Assembly (NCBI RefSeq): GCF_018417635.1
Contig: NZ_CP071007.1
Coordinates: 558,001 to 622,000 of the forward strand
Origin: Pseudomonas sp. SORT22
GTDB taxonomy: Bacteria; Pseudomonadota; Gammaproteobacteria; Pseudomonadales; Pseudomonadaceae
Direction of reading: 5' to 3'
DNA: 64,000 nt
Made by a program: the position numbers and the translations under genes. Positions 44,272 to 51,925 of this stretch are shown piece by piece. Numbering within the stretch: the stretch's first letter is position 1; each line of letters starts with the position of its first letter. Below the pieces are notes generated by a model. It ran no database searches and was not told where the DNA came from. It saw only the letters and a list, made by a program, of their open reading frames with translations.

Positions 44272-44287
44272 TTCACAGAGTCTGCAC
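44272..44287. promoter_or_regulatory. cre-tag-like CreB site upstream of creD
   Basis: TTCAC-AGAGTC-TGCAC matches TTCAC-N6-TTCAC at 9 of 10 positions, 76 bp before the creD ATG. creD is a known CreB target. Confidence 0.6.
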
Positions 44288-44362
44288 ACAGGCTCCACAT
44301 AAGTCCGCAAGGGCTCCATTTCGTTTGCGCAGACTCTGCCCATCGAAACCGGAGTCCTGTCC

Positions 44363-45697
44363 ATGCACCGCAAACTGAGTTACAAACTGGCCGTGATCGG
44401 CTTTCTGATCGTATTGCTGCTGATCCCGTTGTTCATGATCGGCGGCTTGATCCAGGACCGTCAGTACCAACGCGATCGCGTGGTGCGCGACATTGCCGAA
44501 AGCTCAAGCTTCGCCCAGCAGATTACCGGGCCGATGCTGGTGGTGCCGTACCGCAAGATTGAACGGCGCTGGAAGACCGAAGAGGGCAAGAGCTTCCAGG
44601 AAATCAGCCAGGTCAACGGTCATTTGTATTTCCTCCCGGAAACCTTCGACCTCAACGCCAGCATCGACACCGAGCTGCGTTCGCGCGGTATCTACGAAGC
44701 GCGCCTGTTTCACGCCAATAGCCACATCAACGGCCATTTCGAGATCCCGGCCAACTGGGGCATTACCGAGGACTTCGAGGATTACCGCTTCGAACCTGCG
44801 TTCCTGGTCGTCGGTATCAGCGACATCCGCGGCATCGAAAAAGGCCTGCAACTGCAGCTCAACGACCAGCGCCTGGACTTTGCCGCCGGCACCAAGCTGG
44901 GCTGGATGAGTGGTGGTGTGCACGCACTGTTGCCCGGTGTCGATGGCAAGGTCGCCAGCGTGCTCAACTATGCCTTCGACCTCAGCCTGCAAGGCACCGA
45001 ACAGCTGCAGGTGGTGCCGGTAGGGCGTAGCACCAGCGTGGCCATGGCCGCCAACTGGCCGCATCCGAGCTTTGACGGCAACTACCTGCCGGTCAGCCGC
45101 AAGATCGATGCCGGTGGTTTCTCGGCGCGCTGGCAGACCTCGTTCTTCTCCACCAACCTCGAAGACGCCCTGACCCAGTGCGTGGTCAATGACAAGTGCA
45201 ATGCCTTCAACGGTCGCGCTTTCGGGGTCAGCTTCATCGACCCGGTGGACCAGTACCTCAAGAGCGAGCGGGCAATCAAATATGCGCTGCTGTTCATCGC
45301 CCTGACCTTTGCCGGCTTCTTCCTCTTCGAAGTGCTCAAGGGCCTGAGCGTGCACCCGATCCAGTACGGCCTGGTGGGCGTGGCCCTGGCGTTCTTCTAC
45401 CTGCTGCTGTTGTCGTTGTCCGAACACCTGGGCTTTGCCATGGCCTATGCCTTGTCGGCGAGCGGTTGTGTGTTGCTGATCGGCTTCTACCTGTGCCACG
45501 TGCTGCACAGCGTGTTGCGCGGCATGGGCTTTGCCCTGGGCCTGGCGATGCTCTACGGCATGCTCTACGGTCTGCTGACGGCCGAGGATTACGCTTTGCT
45601 GATGGGTTCGCTGCTGCTGTTCGCGCTGCTGGGTGTGTTCATGGTCCTGACCCGTCGCCTGGACTGGTATGGGGTTGGCCAGGTGAAGCTGTCGTGA
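44363..45697 (+). CDS. creD: Inner membrane protein CreD
   Basis: A 444-residue membrane protein. It has an N-terminal helix (LAVIGFLIVLLLIPLFMIGG), a large periplasmic part, and five or so C-terminal helices (YALLFIALTFAGFFLFEVLK, YGLVGVALAFFYLLLLSLSE and FALGLAMLYGMLYGLLTAED). Landmarks GRSTSVAMAANWPHPSFDG and WQTSFFSTNLED are CreD-typical. Its own cre-tag-like site suggests transcription separate from creBC. Confidence 0.92.
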   Translation: MHRKLSYKLAVIGFLIVLLLIPLFMIGGLIQDRQYQRDRVVRDIAESSSFAQQITGPMLVVPYRKIERRWKTEEGKSFQEISQVNGHLYFLPETFDLNASIDTELRSRGIYEARLFHANSHINGHFEIPANWGITEDFEDYRFEPAFLVVGISDIRGIEKGLQLQLNDQRLDFAAGTKLGWMSGGVHALLPGVDGKVASVLNYAFDLSLQGTEQLQVVPVGRSTSVAMAANWPHPSFDGNYLPVSRKIDAGGFSARWQTSFFSTNLEDALTQCVVNDKCNAFNGRAFGVSFIDPVDQYLKSERAIKYALLFIALTFAGFFLFEVLKGLSVHPIQYGLVGVALAFFYLLLLSLSEHLGFAMAYALSASGCVLLIGFYLCHVLHSVLRGMGFALGLAMLYGMLYGLLTAEDYALLMGSLLLFALLGVFMVLTRRLDWYGVGQVKLS

Positions 45698-45782
45698 GCG
45701 GCTTGCGCGAGGAGAGGTATCTGGGGGCAGTGCTGGCGATGAAAATCGCCAGGCTGTTCGTGCGCTGGGAGGCAGAAGTCAG

Positions 45783-45843
45783 CATCGCGGGGCAAGCCCG
45801 CTCCTACCACGCACGTAGGAGCGGGCTTGCCCCGCGATAAGGC
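45783..45843. repeat. Inverted REP pair after creD
   Basis: CATCGCGGGGCAAGCCCGCT faces its complement across a short loop, between the convergent creD and glutathione-transferase genes. Confidence 0.85.
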
Positions 45844-45847
45844 CGGC

Positions 45848-46480
45848 TCAGACAATCGAAGGGTCAGTCGCGCGCATCGATTCACGCAGGCAAACCTGCG
45901 CATACCACCCCGCCAGCTGCGGCTGTTGCTCACGCCAGCCGAAGTCGGGGAAGCGCAGGTCGAGGTAACCCAGGGCGCAGGCCACACCGATGGCGGCGAT
46001 GTCGAAGCCTGAGGCAAGGTCGGCGAAATGCTGCTGCTCAAGGTTGCTCAGGCCACGACGAATCTTGTCCTGTTGCGCCTCGATCCAGCTGTCCCATTGC
46101 TTGTCCTTGGGCCGCAGGAAGGTTTCGTAACGGGTCAGCACCGCGGCATCCATGATCGCATCGGCCAGCGACGCCAGGGTCAGGCGATGCCAGCGCGGCC
46201 AGCCGTCACGGGGGATCAGCGGGTTGCCGACATGCTGCAGGTCGAGGTATTCGCAGATCACCCGGCTGTCGTGCAGCACGCTGCCGTCAGCCAGGCGCAG
46301 GGCCGGGATCTTGCCGGCCGGGTTGCCCTGGTTGAGCTCGGCCACCGGATCGACCGGGGTGAGGTTGACGGTCTGCAGCGCCACCCGGTCGGTTTGCCCG
46401 GTTTCGTGCAGCACCACCAGGACCTTGCGCACGAACGGCGAGGCCGGCGAATGGAACAGGGTCATGCTTGGTGCGGACAT
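45848..46480 (-). CDS. Glutathione S-transferase family protein
   Basis: A 210-residue cytoplasmic GST. The thioredoxin-like N-terminal domain has TLFHSPASPFVRKVLVVLHE and the glutathione-binding NPAGKIPALRLADGSVLHDS then RVICEYLDL. The helical C-terminal domain follows. The catalytic Ser/Cys position reads SPASPFVR, typical of beta/omega-like bacterial GSTs. Ten bp after msrA on the same strand. Confidence 0.88.
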   Translation of the reverse strand: MSAPSMTLFHSPASPFVRKVLVVLHETGQTDRVALQTVNLTPVDPVAELNQGNPAGKIPALRLADGSVLHDSRVICEYLDLQHVGNPLIPRDGWPRWHRLTLASLADAIMDAAVLTRYETFLRPKDKQWDSWIEAQQDKIRRGLSNLEQQHFADLASGFDIAAIGVACALGYLDLRFPDFGWREQQPQLAGWYAQVCLRESMRATDPSIV

Positions 46481-46489
46481 GTCGATCCC

Positions 46490-47158
46490 TCAGTTGCCTT
46501 GCAGGCTCGGTGGCAGGCAGACACCGGTACCGCCGATGCCGCAGTAGCCGTCGGGGTTCTTGGCCAGGTACTGCTGGTGGTAGGCCTCGGCAAAGTACAC
46601 GGTCGGCGCCTGCTCGATTTCGGTGGTGATCTCGCCGAAACCGGCTTTGCTCAGTTCGGCCTGGTAGGCCTGCTTGCTGGCCAGTGCCTCGTCCAGTTGC
46701 TGGGGGCTGGTGCAGTAAATTACCGAGCGGTACTGGGTGCCGATGTCGTTGCCCTGGCGCATGCCCTGGGTCGGGTTGTGCAGTTCCCAGAACATCGCCA
46801 GCAGCTCTTGGTAGCTGACCTTGTCCTTGTCGAACACCACCAGCACCACTTCGGTGTGGCCGGTCAGGCCCGAGCAGACTTCTTCGTAGGTCGGGTTGGG
46901 GGTGAAACCGCCAGCATAGCCGACCACGGTGCTGACCACGCCTTCACGCTGCCAGAAGCGCCGCTCGGCCCCCCAGAAGCAGCCCAGGCCAAAGATTGCG
47001 AAGTCGATGGCGCCTTCGAAGAACGGGCCGAGCAGCGGGGTGTCCTTGAAGACAAAATGCTTCTCGGGCAGGGTCATCGGGGTTTCGCGGCCAGGCAAGG
47101 CCTGTTCGGCAGTGGGCAGGACGTTTTTGTTCACCAGAATCTCCGAGCGCAGGACCAT
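46490..47158 (-). CDS. msrA: Peptide-methionine (S)-S-oxide reductase MsrA
   Basis: A 222-residue repair enzyme reducing methionine-S-sulfoxide. Catalytic C60 in [15 protein letters not shown]; family blocks [34 protein letters not shown] and [10 protein letters not shown]; resolving cysteines in [15 protein letters not shown]. The start at 47158 follows GAGGAACGATC. An N-terminal extension of about 45 residues is common in Pseudomonas MsrA. Lies between dipA and the GST gene. Confidence 0.93.
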   Translation of the reverse strand: MVLRSEILVNKNVLPTAEQALPGRETPMTLPEKHFVFKDTPLLGPFFEGAIDFAIFGLGCFWGAERRFWQREGVVSTVVGYAGGFTPNPTYEEVCSGLTGHTEVVLVVFDKDKVSYQELLAMFWELHNPTQGMRQGNDIGTQYRSVIYCTSPQQLDEALASKQAYQAELSKAGFGEITTEIEQAPTVYFAEAYHQQYLAKNPDGYCGIGGTGVCLPPSLQGN

Positions 47159-47192
47159 GATCGTTCCTCTGCTGATTGGGGTAGGCAAGGCT

Positions 47193-47253
47193 GGTCCCAT
47201 CGCGGGTCAAGCCCGCTCCCACTGTGGGAGCGGGCTTGACCCGCGATGGGACC
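47193..47253. repeat. 61-bp perfect palindrome (REP pair)
   Basis: Two REP units with perfectly complementary 30-base arms around a single central T (47223), each with GCGGGTCAAGCCCGCTCCCA. Lies between dipA (3' end) and msrA (5' end). Confidence 0.85.
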
Positions 47254-47289
47254 CGAATGAACCTATATTGCCCGAGACAAACGCCGCTG

Positions 47290-49983
47290 TCAGGCGATAG
47301 GGCCACGCGGATAGCGTTTGAGTTTGGTGATCAGCTCGCTGCCCGGAATCGGCCGGTCGAACAGGTAGCCCTGGCCGACATCGCAGCGGTGGCGACGCAG
47401 GAAGGCCAGCTGCTCGGCGGTCTCGATGCCTTCGGCCACCACCTTGAGCTTGAGGTTGTGGGCCATGGCCACCACCGCCGAGGTAATCTCCATGTCGTCC
47501 TGGTTGTCGGGGATTTCGTGGATGAAGCTGCGATCGATCTTGATGATGTCGATCGGGAATTTCTTCAGGTAGCTCAACGACGAATAGCCGGTGCCAAAGT
47601 CGTCCATGGCCAGGGTCAGGCCCAGTTGCTTGAGCTGGTCCAGCTGGCGGTGAGTGTCTTCGGTGGCTTCCAGCAGCAGGCCCTCGGTCAGCTCCAGCTC
47701 CAGCAGGTGCGGGGGCAGGGCTTCTTCCTTGAGGATATTGGCGATCGAGGCGACCAGGTCCGGGTCGGAAAACTGCTTGGGCGAGAGGTTGATCGCCACC
47801 TGCAGGTTGCCCAGGCCCTCCAGGCGCAGCGTCTGGCTCATGCGGCAGGCCTGGCGGGCGATCCACTTGCCGATGGGGATGATCAGCCCGGTCTCTTCGG
47901 CGACGCTGATGAACTGGTCAGGGCGAATCATGCCCTTTTCCGGGTGGTTCCAGCGCAGCAGCGCTTCCAGGCCCAGCAGGCGGCCGCTGCGCAGGCACAG
48001 CTTGGGCTGGTAGAACACGTCCAGCTCGTTCTGGGTCAGGGCGCGGCGAAGGTTGTTCTCGACGAACAGCTTGTAGCTGGCCTCGGCATTGAGCGCTTCG
48101 GTGAACACCTGGACCTGGTGCTTGCCGTTGGCTTTGGCCTTGTGCAGGGCAAGGCCTGCGTTCTTCATCAGCGTCTGCGGGTCGCGCCCGTGCAGCGGCG
48201 CGCAGGCCAGGCCCACGGAGCCGGTGACGTTGATCAGCTGGTTGTCGACGAACATCGGTTTGTCGAGGGTGCGCAGCAGTTGCTGGGCCACCTGCTGGCC
48301 GCTTTCAAGGTCGGTGTCTTCGAGCAGCACGGCGAATTCGTTACTGGCAAAGCGCGCCAGACTGCCGCCGGGGCTCAGGCTGTTGCGCAGGCGCCGGGCC
48401 AGGCTGATCAGCAGCTTGTCGCCGGTCTGGTGGCCGAGGCTGTCGTTGATCCGCTTGAAGTTGTCGATGTCCACCAGCAGCAGGCTGATCGGACTGTCGC
48501 TGTCGCGGGCGAAGCGCTCGTCGAGGTTGCGGATGAACGCCGGGCGGTTGCCCAGGCTGGTCAGGTTGTCGGTGTAGGCCAAGCGCTCGATGCGCTGCTG
48601 GGCCAGCTTGCTCTGGGTGATGTCTTCGTAGATGCCGATATAGTGGGTCAGTTCGCGATTGTCGCCGAACACCTTGGAAATCGACAGCTGGCCCCAGTAG
48701 GGCTCGAGGTTCTTGCGCCGGCTCTTGAACTCGCCTTGCCAACTGTTGCCCATGGCCAGGCTCGACGGCGCGTCGAACAGCAGCTCGCTGAGGTTTTCCA
48801 GCGCCGGCAGCTCCGACAGGCGGTGGCCGTGGACTTCATCGGTGCTGTACTGGGTGATGGCGGTAAAGCTTGGGTTGACGTACTCGACCACACCGTCGCG
48901 GTTGACCAGCAAGAAGGCGTTGGCGCTTTGCTCGACGGCGCGCTGGAACAGGTGCAGGGCATTGGTCGCGGTGCGCCGGTTGTGGTTGTTGATGACCTGG
49001 GCGAACTGGTCGGCCAGCTCGCCAGCAAAGGCGATCTCATCGGTTTGCCAGGCCCGCGCCGAGCCGGTCTGCTCCAGGCACAGCACCCCGACCACCTGGC
49101 CATCGATGCGGATACTGGCATCGAGCATGGCGTTGATATCGCGTGGGCGCAGGCTCTCGGCCATGTCGCGGGTGCGCGGGTCGTGGGTGGCGTTGTGGGC
49201 GTCGATGGCGCGGCTGGTGTGCAGCGCTTCAAGGTAGTCGGGAAAACGGCTGGCGTCGATGGGCTCGGGCAGGCGGTATTCCTGGGTCGAACGGTAGAAC
49301 GCCGAAATCGGCTGCAGTTGCTGCTCTTCCAGGTACCAGATGCTTGCGCAGTCGATCTTGTAGATCTCGCAGGCACTGCGGGTGATCAGCTCGGCGGCTT
49401 CGAGCAGCGAGTTGCTGGCGCTGTAGCGATGGCGCGCCAGGTGCAGGATCAGGTCCTGCTGGGCGCGCACCCGCTCCAGGTGCTCGAGCTGTTCCTGCTG
49501 GGCGCGCTGGTTGAGTTGCAGGGCGATCTGCAGGCGACTGTTGCGGGTCTCGAGGTCGGCGGCCGACAGGTCCGGGGTATCTCCCGGCTGGCTGTCGAGG
49601 ACCATCAGGTAACCGCGCAGCAGCTGGCGGTTGTGCTGCTTGTAGGCTTCGCCCAGCTCCAGCAGGTGCAGCGGGCCCTGGCCGGTGTGCAGGGTGTAGC
49701 GCACCAGGTAATGCGGGCGCTGGGCCAGTTGCAGCTGGATGGCGTCGTGCAGTTTGTAGCGCGCTTCGGGCTCCATCAGGCTGGCGTAGGGCGAGCCGAC
49801 CAGGGCGCAGAGTTCGACGGCGGCCAGGCCAAATTGCCGTTCGCAACCAGGGTCCAGATAGAGCAGCGCCCAGCTCGCCTCGTTCAGCCGCTCGAAACGC
49901 AGCATCCCGAGCCGCGAGGGCACGGGCAACTGCGTCACGACCTCGGCCACCATACGGCTGGCGGCATCAGGTTGGCTTTTCAT
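47290..49983 (-). CDS. dipA: c-di-GMP phosphodiesterase (GAF-PAS-degenerate GGDEF-EAL), DipA
   Basis: An 897-residue cytoplasmic signalling protein. An N-terminal PAS-like region (about 25-130) is followed by a coiled linker, a GAF domain (about 195-340), a PAS domain (about 345-465, AVEQSANAFLLVNRDGVVEY), a GGDEF domain whose signature is replaced by ASNEF (RFASNEFAVLLED), and an EAL domain with LEALLRWNHPEKG, LELTEGLLLE and MDDFGTGYSSLSYLKKFPID. The degenerate GGDEF with an intact EAL argues for a phosphodiesterase. Position between msrA and aceF and length match P. aeruginosa DipA (PA5017), which promotes biofilm dispersion. Confidence 0.88.
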   Translation of the reverse strand: MKSQPDAASRMVAEVVTQLPVPSRLGMLRFERLNEASWALLYLDPGCERQFGLAAVELCALVGSPYASLMEPEARYKLHDAIQLQLAQRPHYLVRYTLHTGQGPLHLLELGEAYKQHNRQLLRGYLMVLDSQPGDTPDLSAADLETRNSRLQIALQLNQRAQQEQLEHLERVRAQQDLILHLARHRYSASNSLLEAAELITRSACEIYKIDCASIWYLEEQQLQPISAFYRSTQEYRLPEPIDASRFPDYLEALHTSRAIDAHNATHDPRTRDMAESLRPRDINAMLDASIRIDGQVVGVLCLEQTGSARAWQTDEIAFAGELADQFAQVINNHNRRTATNALHLFQRAVEQSANAFLLVNRDGVVEYVNPSFTAITQYSTDEVHGHRLSELPALENLSELLFDAPSSLAMGNSWQGEFKSRRKNLEPYWGQLSISKVFGDNRELTHYIGIYEDITQSKLAQQRIERLAYTDNLTSLGNRPAFIRNLDERFARDSDSPISLLLVDIDNFKRINDSLGHQTGDKLLISLARRLRNSLSPGGSLARFASNEFAVLLEDTDLESGQQVAQQLLRTLDKPMFVDNQLINVTGSVGLACAPLHGRDPQTLMKNAGLALHKAKANGKHQVQVFTEALNAEASYKLFVENNLRRALTQNELDVFYQPKLCLRSGRLLGLEALLRWNHPEKGMIRPDQFISVAEETGLIIPIGKWIARQACRMSQTLRLEGLGNLQVAINLSPKQFSDPDLVASIANILKEEALPPHLLELELTEGLLLEATEDTHRQLDQLKQLGLTLAMDDFGTGYSSLSYLKKFPIDIIKIDRSFIHEIPDNQDDMEITSAVVAMAHNLKLKVVAEGIETAEQLAFLRRHRCDVGQGYLFDRPIPGSELITKLKRYPRGPIA

Positions 49984-50141
49984 CGAGAGCTCGCTTCAAG
50001 AAGGCTGTTCGCGCAAATAGAGCAATCTGCTACTACGCGTGTCGGCAAGGTTGCATCATGCGCTTGAGGCTGACAAGCGATACAGAGACCTCCGTACTAA
50101 CTGTGTCGGCATTGGCGTAGGAATCTTAAGTCGGACACAGC

Positions 50142-50170
50142 GCATCGCGGGCTCAGCCCACTTCCACAGG
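50142..50170. repeat. Degenerate REP between dipA and aceF
   Basis: GCATCGCGGGCTCAGCCCAC then TTCCACAGG, a decayed copy of the REP core. Confidence 0.6.
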
Positions 50171-50185
50171 ACCTTTCCAGCAGAT

Positions 50186-50212
50186 AAAAAAAGCCCCGCC
50201 AAAATGACGGGG
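50186..50212 (-). terminator. Intrinsic terminator of the aceEF operon
   Basis: On the minus strand CCCCG (50208-50212) pairs with CGGGG (50194-50198), followed by seven T (50186-50192). Confidence 0.8.
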
Positions 50213-50245
50213 TTGAGGTACGAGCGTGGCAGCTCGAAAAGGGAG

Positions 50246-50271
50246 CCTGTCTCCCCGGCAGGGGAGACAGG
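50246..50271. other. Strong hairpin between aceF stop and its terminator
   Basis: CCTGTCTCCCC (50246-50256) and GGGGAGACAGG (50261-50271) form a perfect 11-bp stem with a four-base loop, 10 bp after the aceF stop. No T-tract follows; it may protect the 3' end of the message. Confidence 0.55.
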
Positions 50272-50280
50272 AAACAGCAA

Positions 50281-51912
50281 TTACAACAGCATGGTGCGGA
50301 TGTCGGTCAGCAGGTCGCCCAGGCGCTTGGTGAAGCGCGCAGCAGCAGCACCGTTGATCACGCGGTGATCGTAGGACAGCGACAGCGGCAGCATCAGCTT
50401 CGGCTGGAAGGCTTTGCCGTCCCAGACTGGCTGGATGGTTGCCTTGGAGACACCGAGGATCGCCACTTCCGGCGCGTTGACGATCGGCGTGAAGCCGGTG
50501 CCGCCAATGTGGCCGAGGCTGGAAATGGTGAAGCAGGCGCCTTGCATGTCGTCGGCCGAAAGCTTCTTGGTCCGGGCTTTTTCTGCCAGGGCCGCCGCTT
50601 CGCCAGCCAGTTGCAGCAGGCTCTTCTGGTCGACGTTCTTGATCACAGGGACCAGCAGGCCGTCCGGGGTATCCACCGCGAAGCCGACGTTGACGTACTT
50701 CTTGCGGATGATCGCCTTGCCGCTCGGGGCCAGCGAGCTGTTGAAGTCCGGCAGTTCCTTGAGCAGGTGCGCGCACGCCTTGAGCAGCAGTGGCAGCACG
50801 GTCAGCTTGACGCCAGCCTTCTCGGCCACGGCCTTCTGGGCTACGCGGAAAGCTTCCAGCTCGGTGATGTCGGCGCTGTCGAACTGGGTCACGTGCGGCA
50901 CGTTCAGCCAGCTGCGGTGCAGGTTGGTGGCGCCAACTTGCATCAGGCGGGTCATCGGCACTTCTTCGATTTCGCCGAAGCGGCTGAAATCGACTTCCGG
51001 GATCGGCGGGATGCCAGCACCACCGGTGGCACCGGCGGCTGGAGCTTCCTTGGCCTTCTGCATCATGGCCTTGACGTAAACCTGCACGTCCTCCTTGAGC
51101 ACACGACCGTGCGGGCCGCTGGCGGCAACCGCGCTCAGTTCGACGCCGAACTCACGGGCCAGCTGACGCACGGCAGGGCCGGCGTGAACCTTGGCACCGC
51201 TTGGTGCAGGGGCAGCGGCAGGCGCCGCTGCGGCCTCGGCTTTGGCAGCCGGAGCAGGTGCAGCAGCAGGTGCGGCTTCAGCCTTGGCGGCCGGGGCAGC
51301 AGCGGCAGGCGCTGGCGCCGGGGCAGCAGCGCCCTGGACCTTGAGCTTGAGGATGAAGTCGCCAGTGCCGACTTCGTCTTCAAGCTTGACGCCGATGCTT
51401 TCCACCACGCCGGCAGCCGGCGACGGGATTTCCATCGAGGCTTTGTCCGATTCCAGGGTGATCAGCGACTGGTCGGCTTCGACGCTGTCGCCGACCTTGA
51501 CCAGCAGCTCGATGATCTTGGCCTTGCCCGAGGAGCCGATGTCCGGAACATGAATGTCCTGGACGGTTGCGGCAGCCGGTGCTGCGGCCGGGGCCGCCGG
51601 GGCCTGGGCAGCAGCAGGTTTTTCTTCGCCAGCAGGCGCTGCGGCAGGGGCGGCAGCCGCCGGGGCCGCAGCAGCGGCGCCCTCGACTTCCAGCTCCAGC
51701 AGTTCGTCGCCTTCTTTCAGACGGTCGCCCAGCTTGACCTTCAGGCTCTTGACCACGCCGGCCTTGGGAGCAGGGATTTCCATGCTCGCCTTGTCCGATT
51801 CCAGGGTCAGGATGCTCTGGTCGGCTTCGATACGGTCGCCAACTTTGACGAACAGCTCGATGACTTCACCTTCACCGCTGCCGATGTCAGGTACGCGAAT
51901 GAGTTCGCTCAC
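50281..51912 (-). CDS. aceF: Pyruvate dehydrogenase E2, dihydrolipoamide acetyltransferase
   Basis: A 543-residue E2. Two lipoyl domains (about 1-75 and 117-195) each carry the lipoylated lysine in LESDKASMEIP. They are joined by Ala/Pro-rich linkers. A peripheral subunit-binding domain (AGPAVRQLAREFGVELSAVA) and a catalytic acetyltransferase domain with LSYDHRVINGAAAARF follow. GTG start at 51912, with GGAG 13 bp upstream inside the end of aceE. Co-transcribed with aceE (13-bp gap). Confidence 0.95.
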   Translation of the reverse strand: MSELIRVPDIGSGEGEVIELFVKVGDRIEADQSILTLESDKASMEIPAPKAGVVKSLKVKLGDRLKEGDELLELEVEGAAAAAPAAAAPAAAPAGEEKPAAAQAPAAPAAAPAAATVQDIHVPDIGSSGKAKIIELLVKVGDSVEADQSLITLESDKASMEIPSPAAGVVESIGVKLEDEVGTGDFILKLKVQGAAAPAPAPAAAAPAAKAEAAPAAAPAPAAKAEAAAAPAAAPAPSGAKVHAGPAVRQLAREFGVELSAVAASGPHGRVLKEDVQVYVKAMMQKAKEAPAAGATGGAGIPPIPEVDFSRFGEIEEVPMTRLMQVGATNLHRSWLNVPHVTQFDSADITELEAFRVAQKAVAEKAGVKLTVLPLLLKACAHLLKELPDFNSSLAPSGKAIIRKKYVNVGFAVDTPDGLLVPVIKNVDQKSLLQLAGEAAALAEKARTKKLSADDMQGACFTISSLGHIGGTGFTPIVNAPEVAILGVSKATIQPVWDGKAFQPKLMLPLSLSYDHRVINGAAAARFTKRLGDLLTDIRTMLL

Positions 51913-51925
51913 TTAAAAATACTCC

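Noticed and set aside
47224..50067. 947-residue plus-strand open frame opposite dipA
   Set aside because: Shadow of dipA, which has full GAF-PAS-GGDEF-EAL domains on the minus strand.
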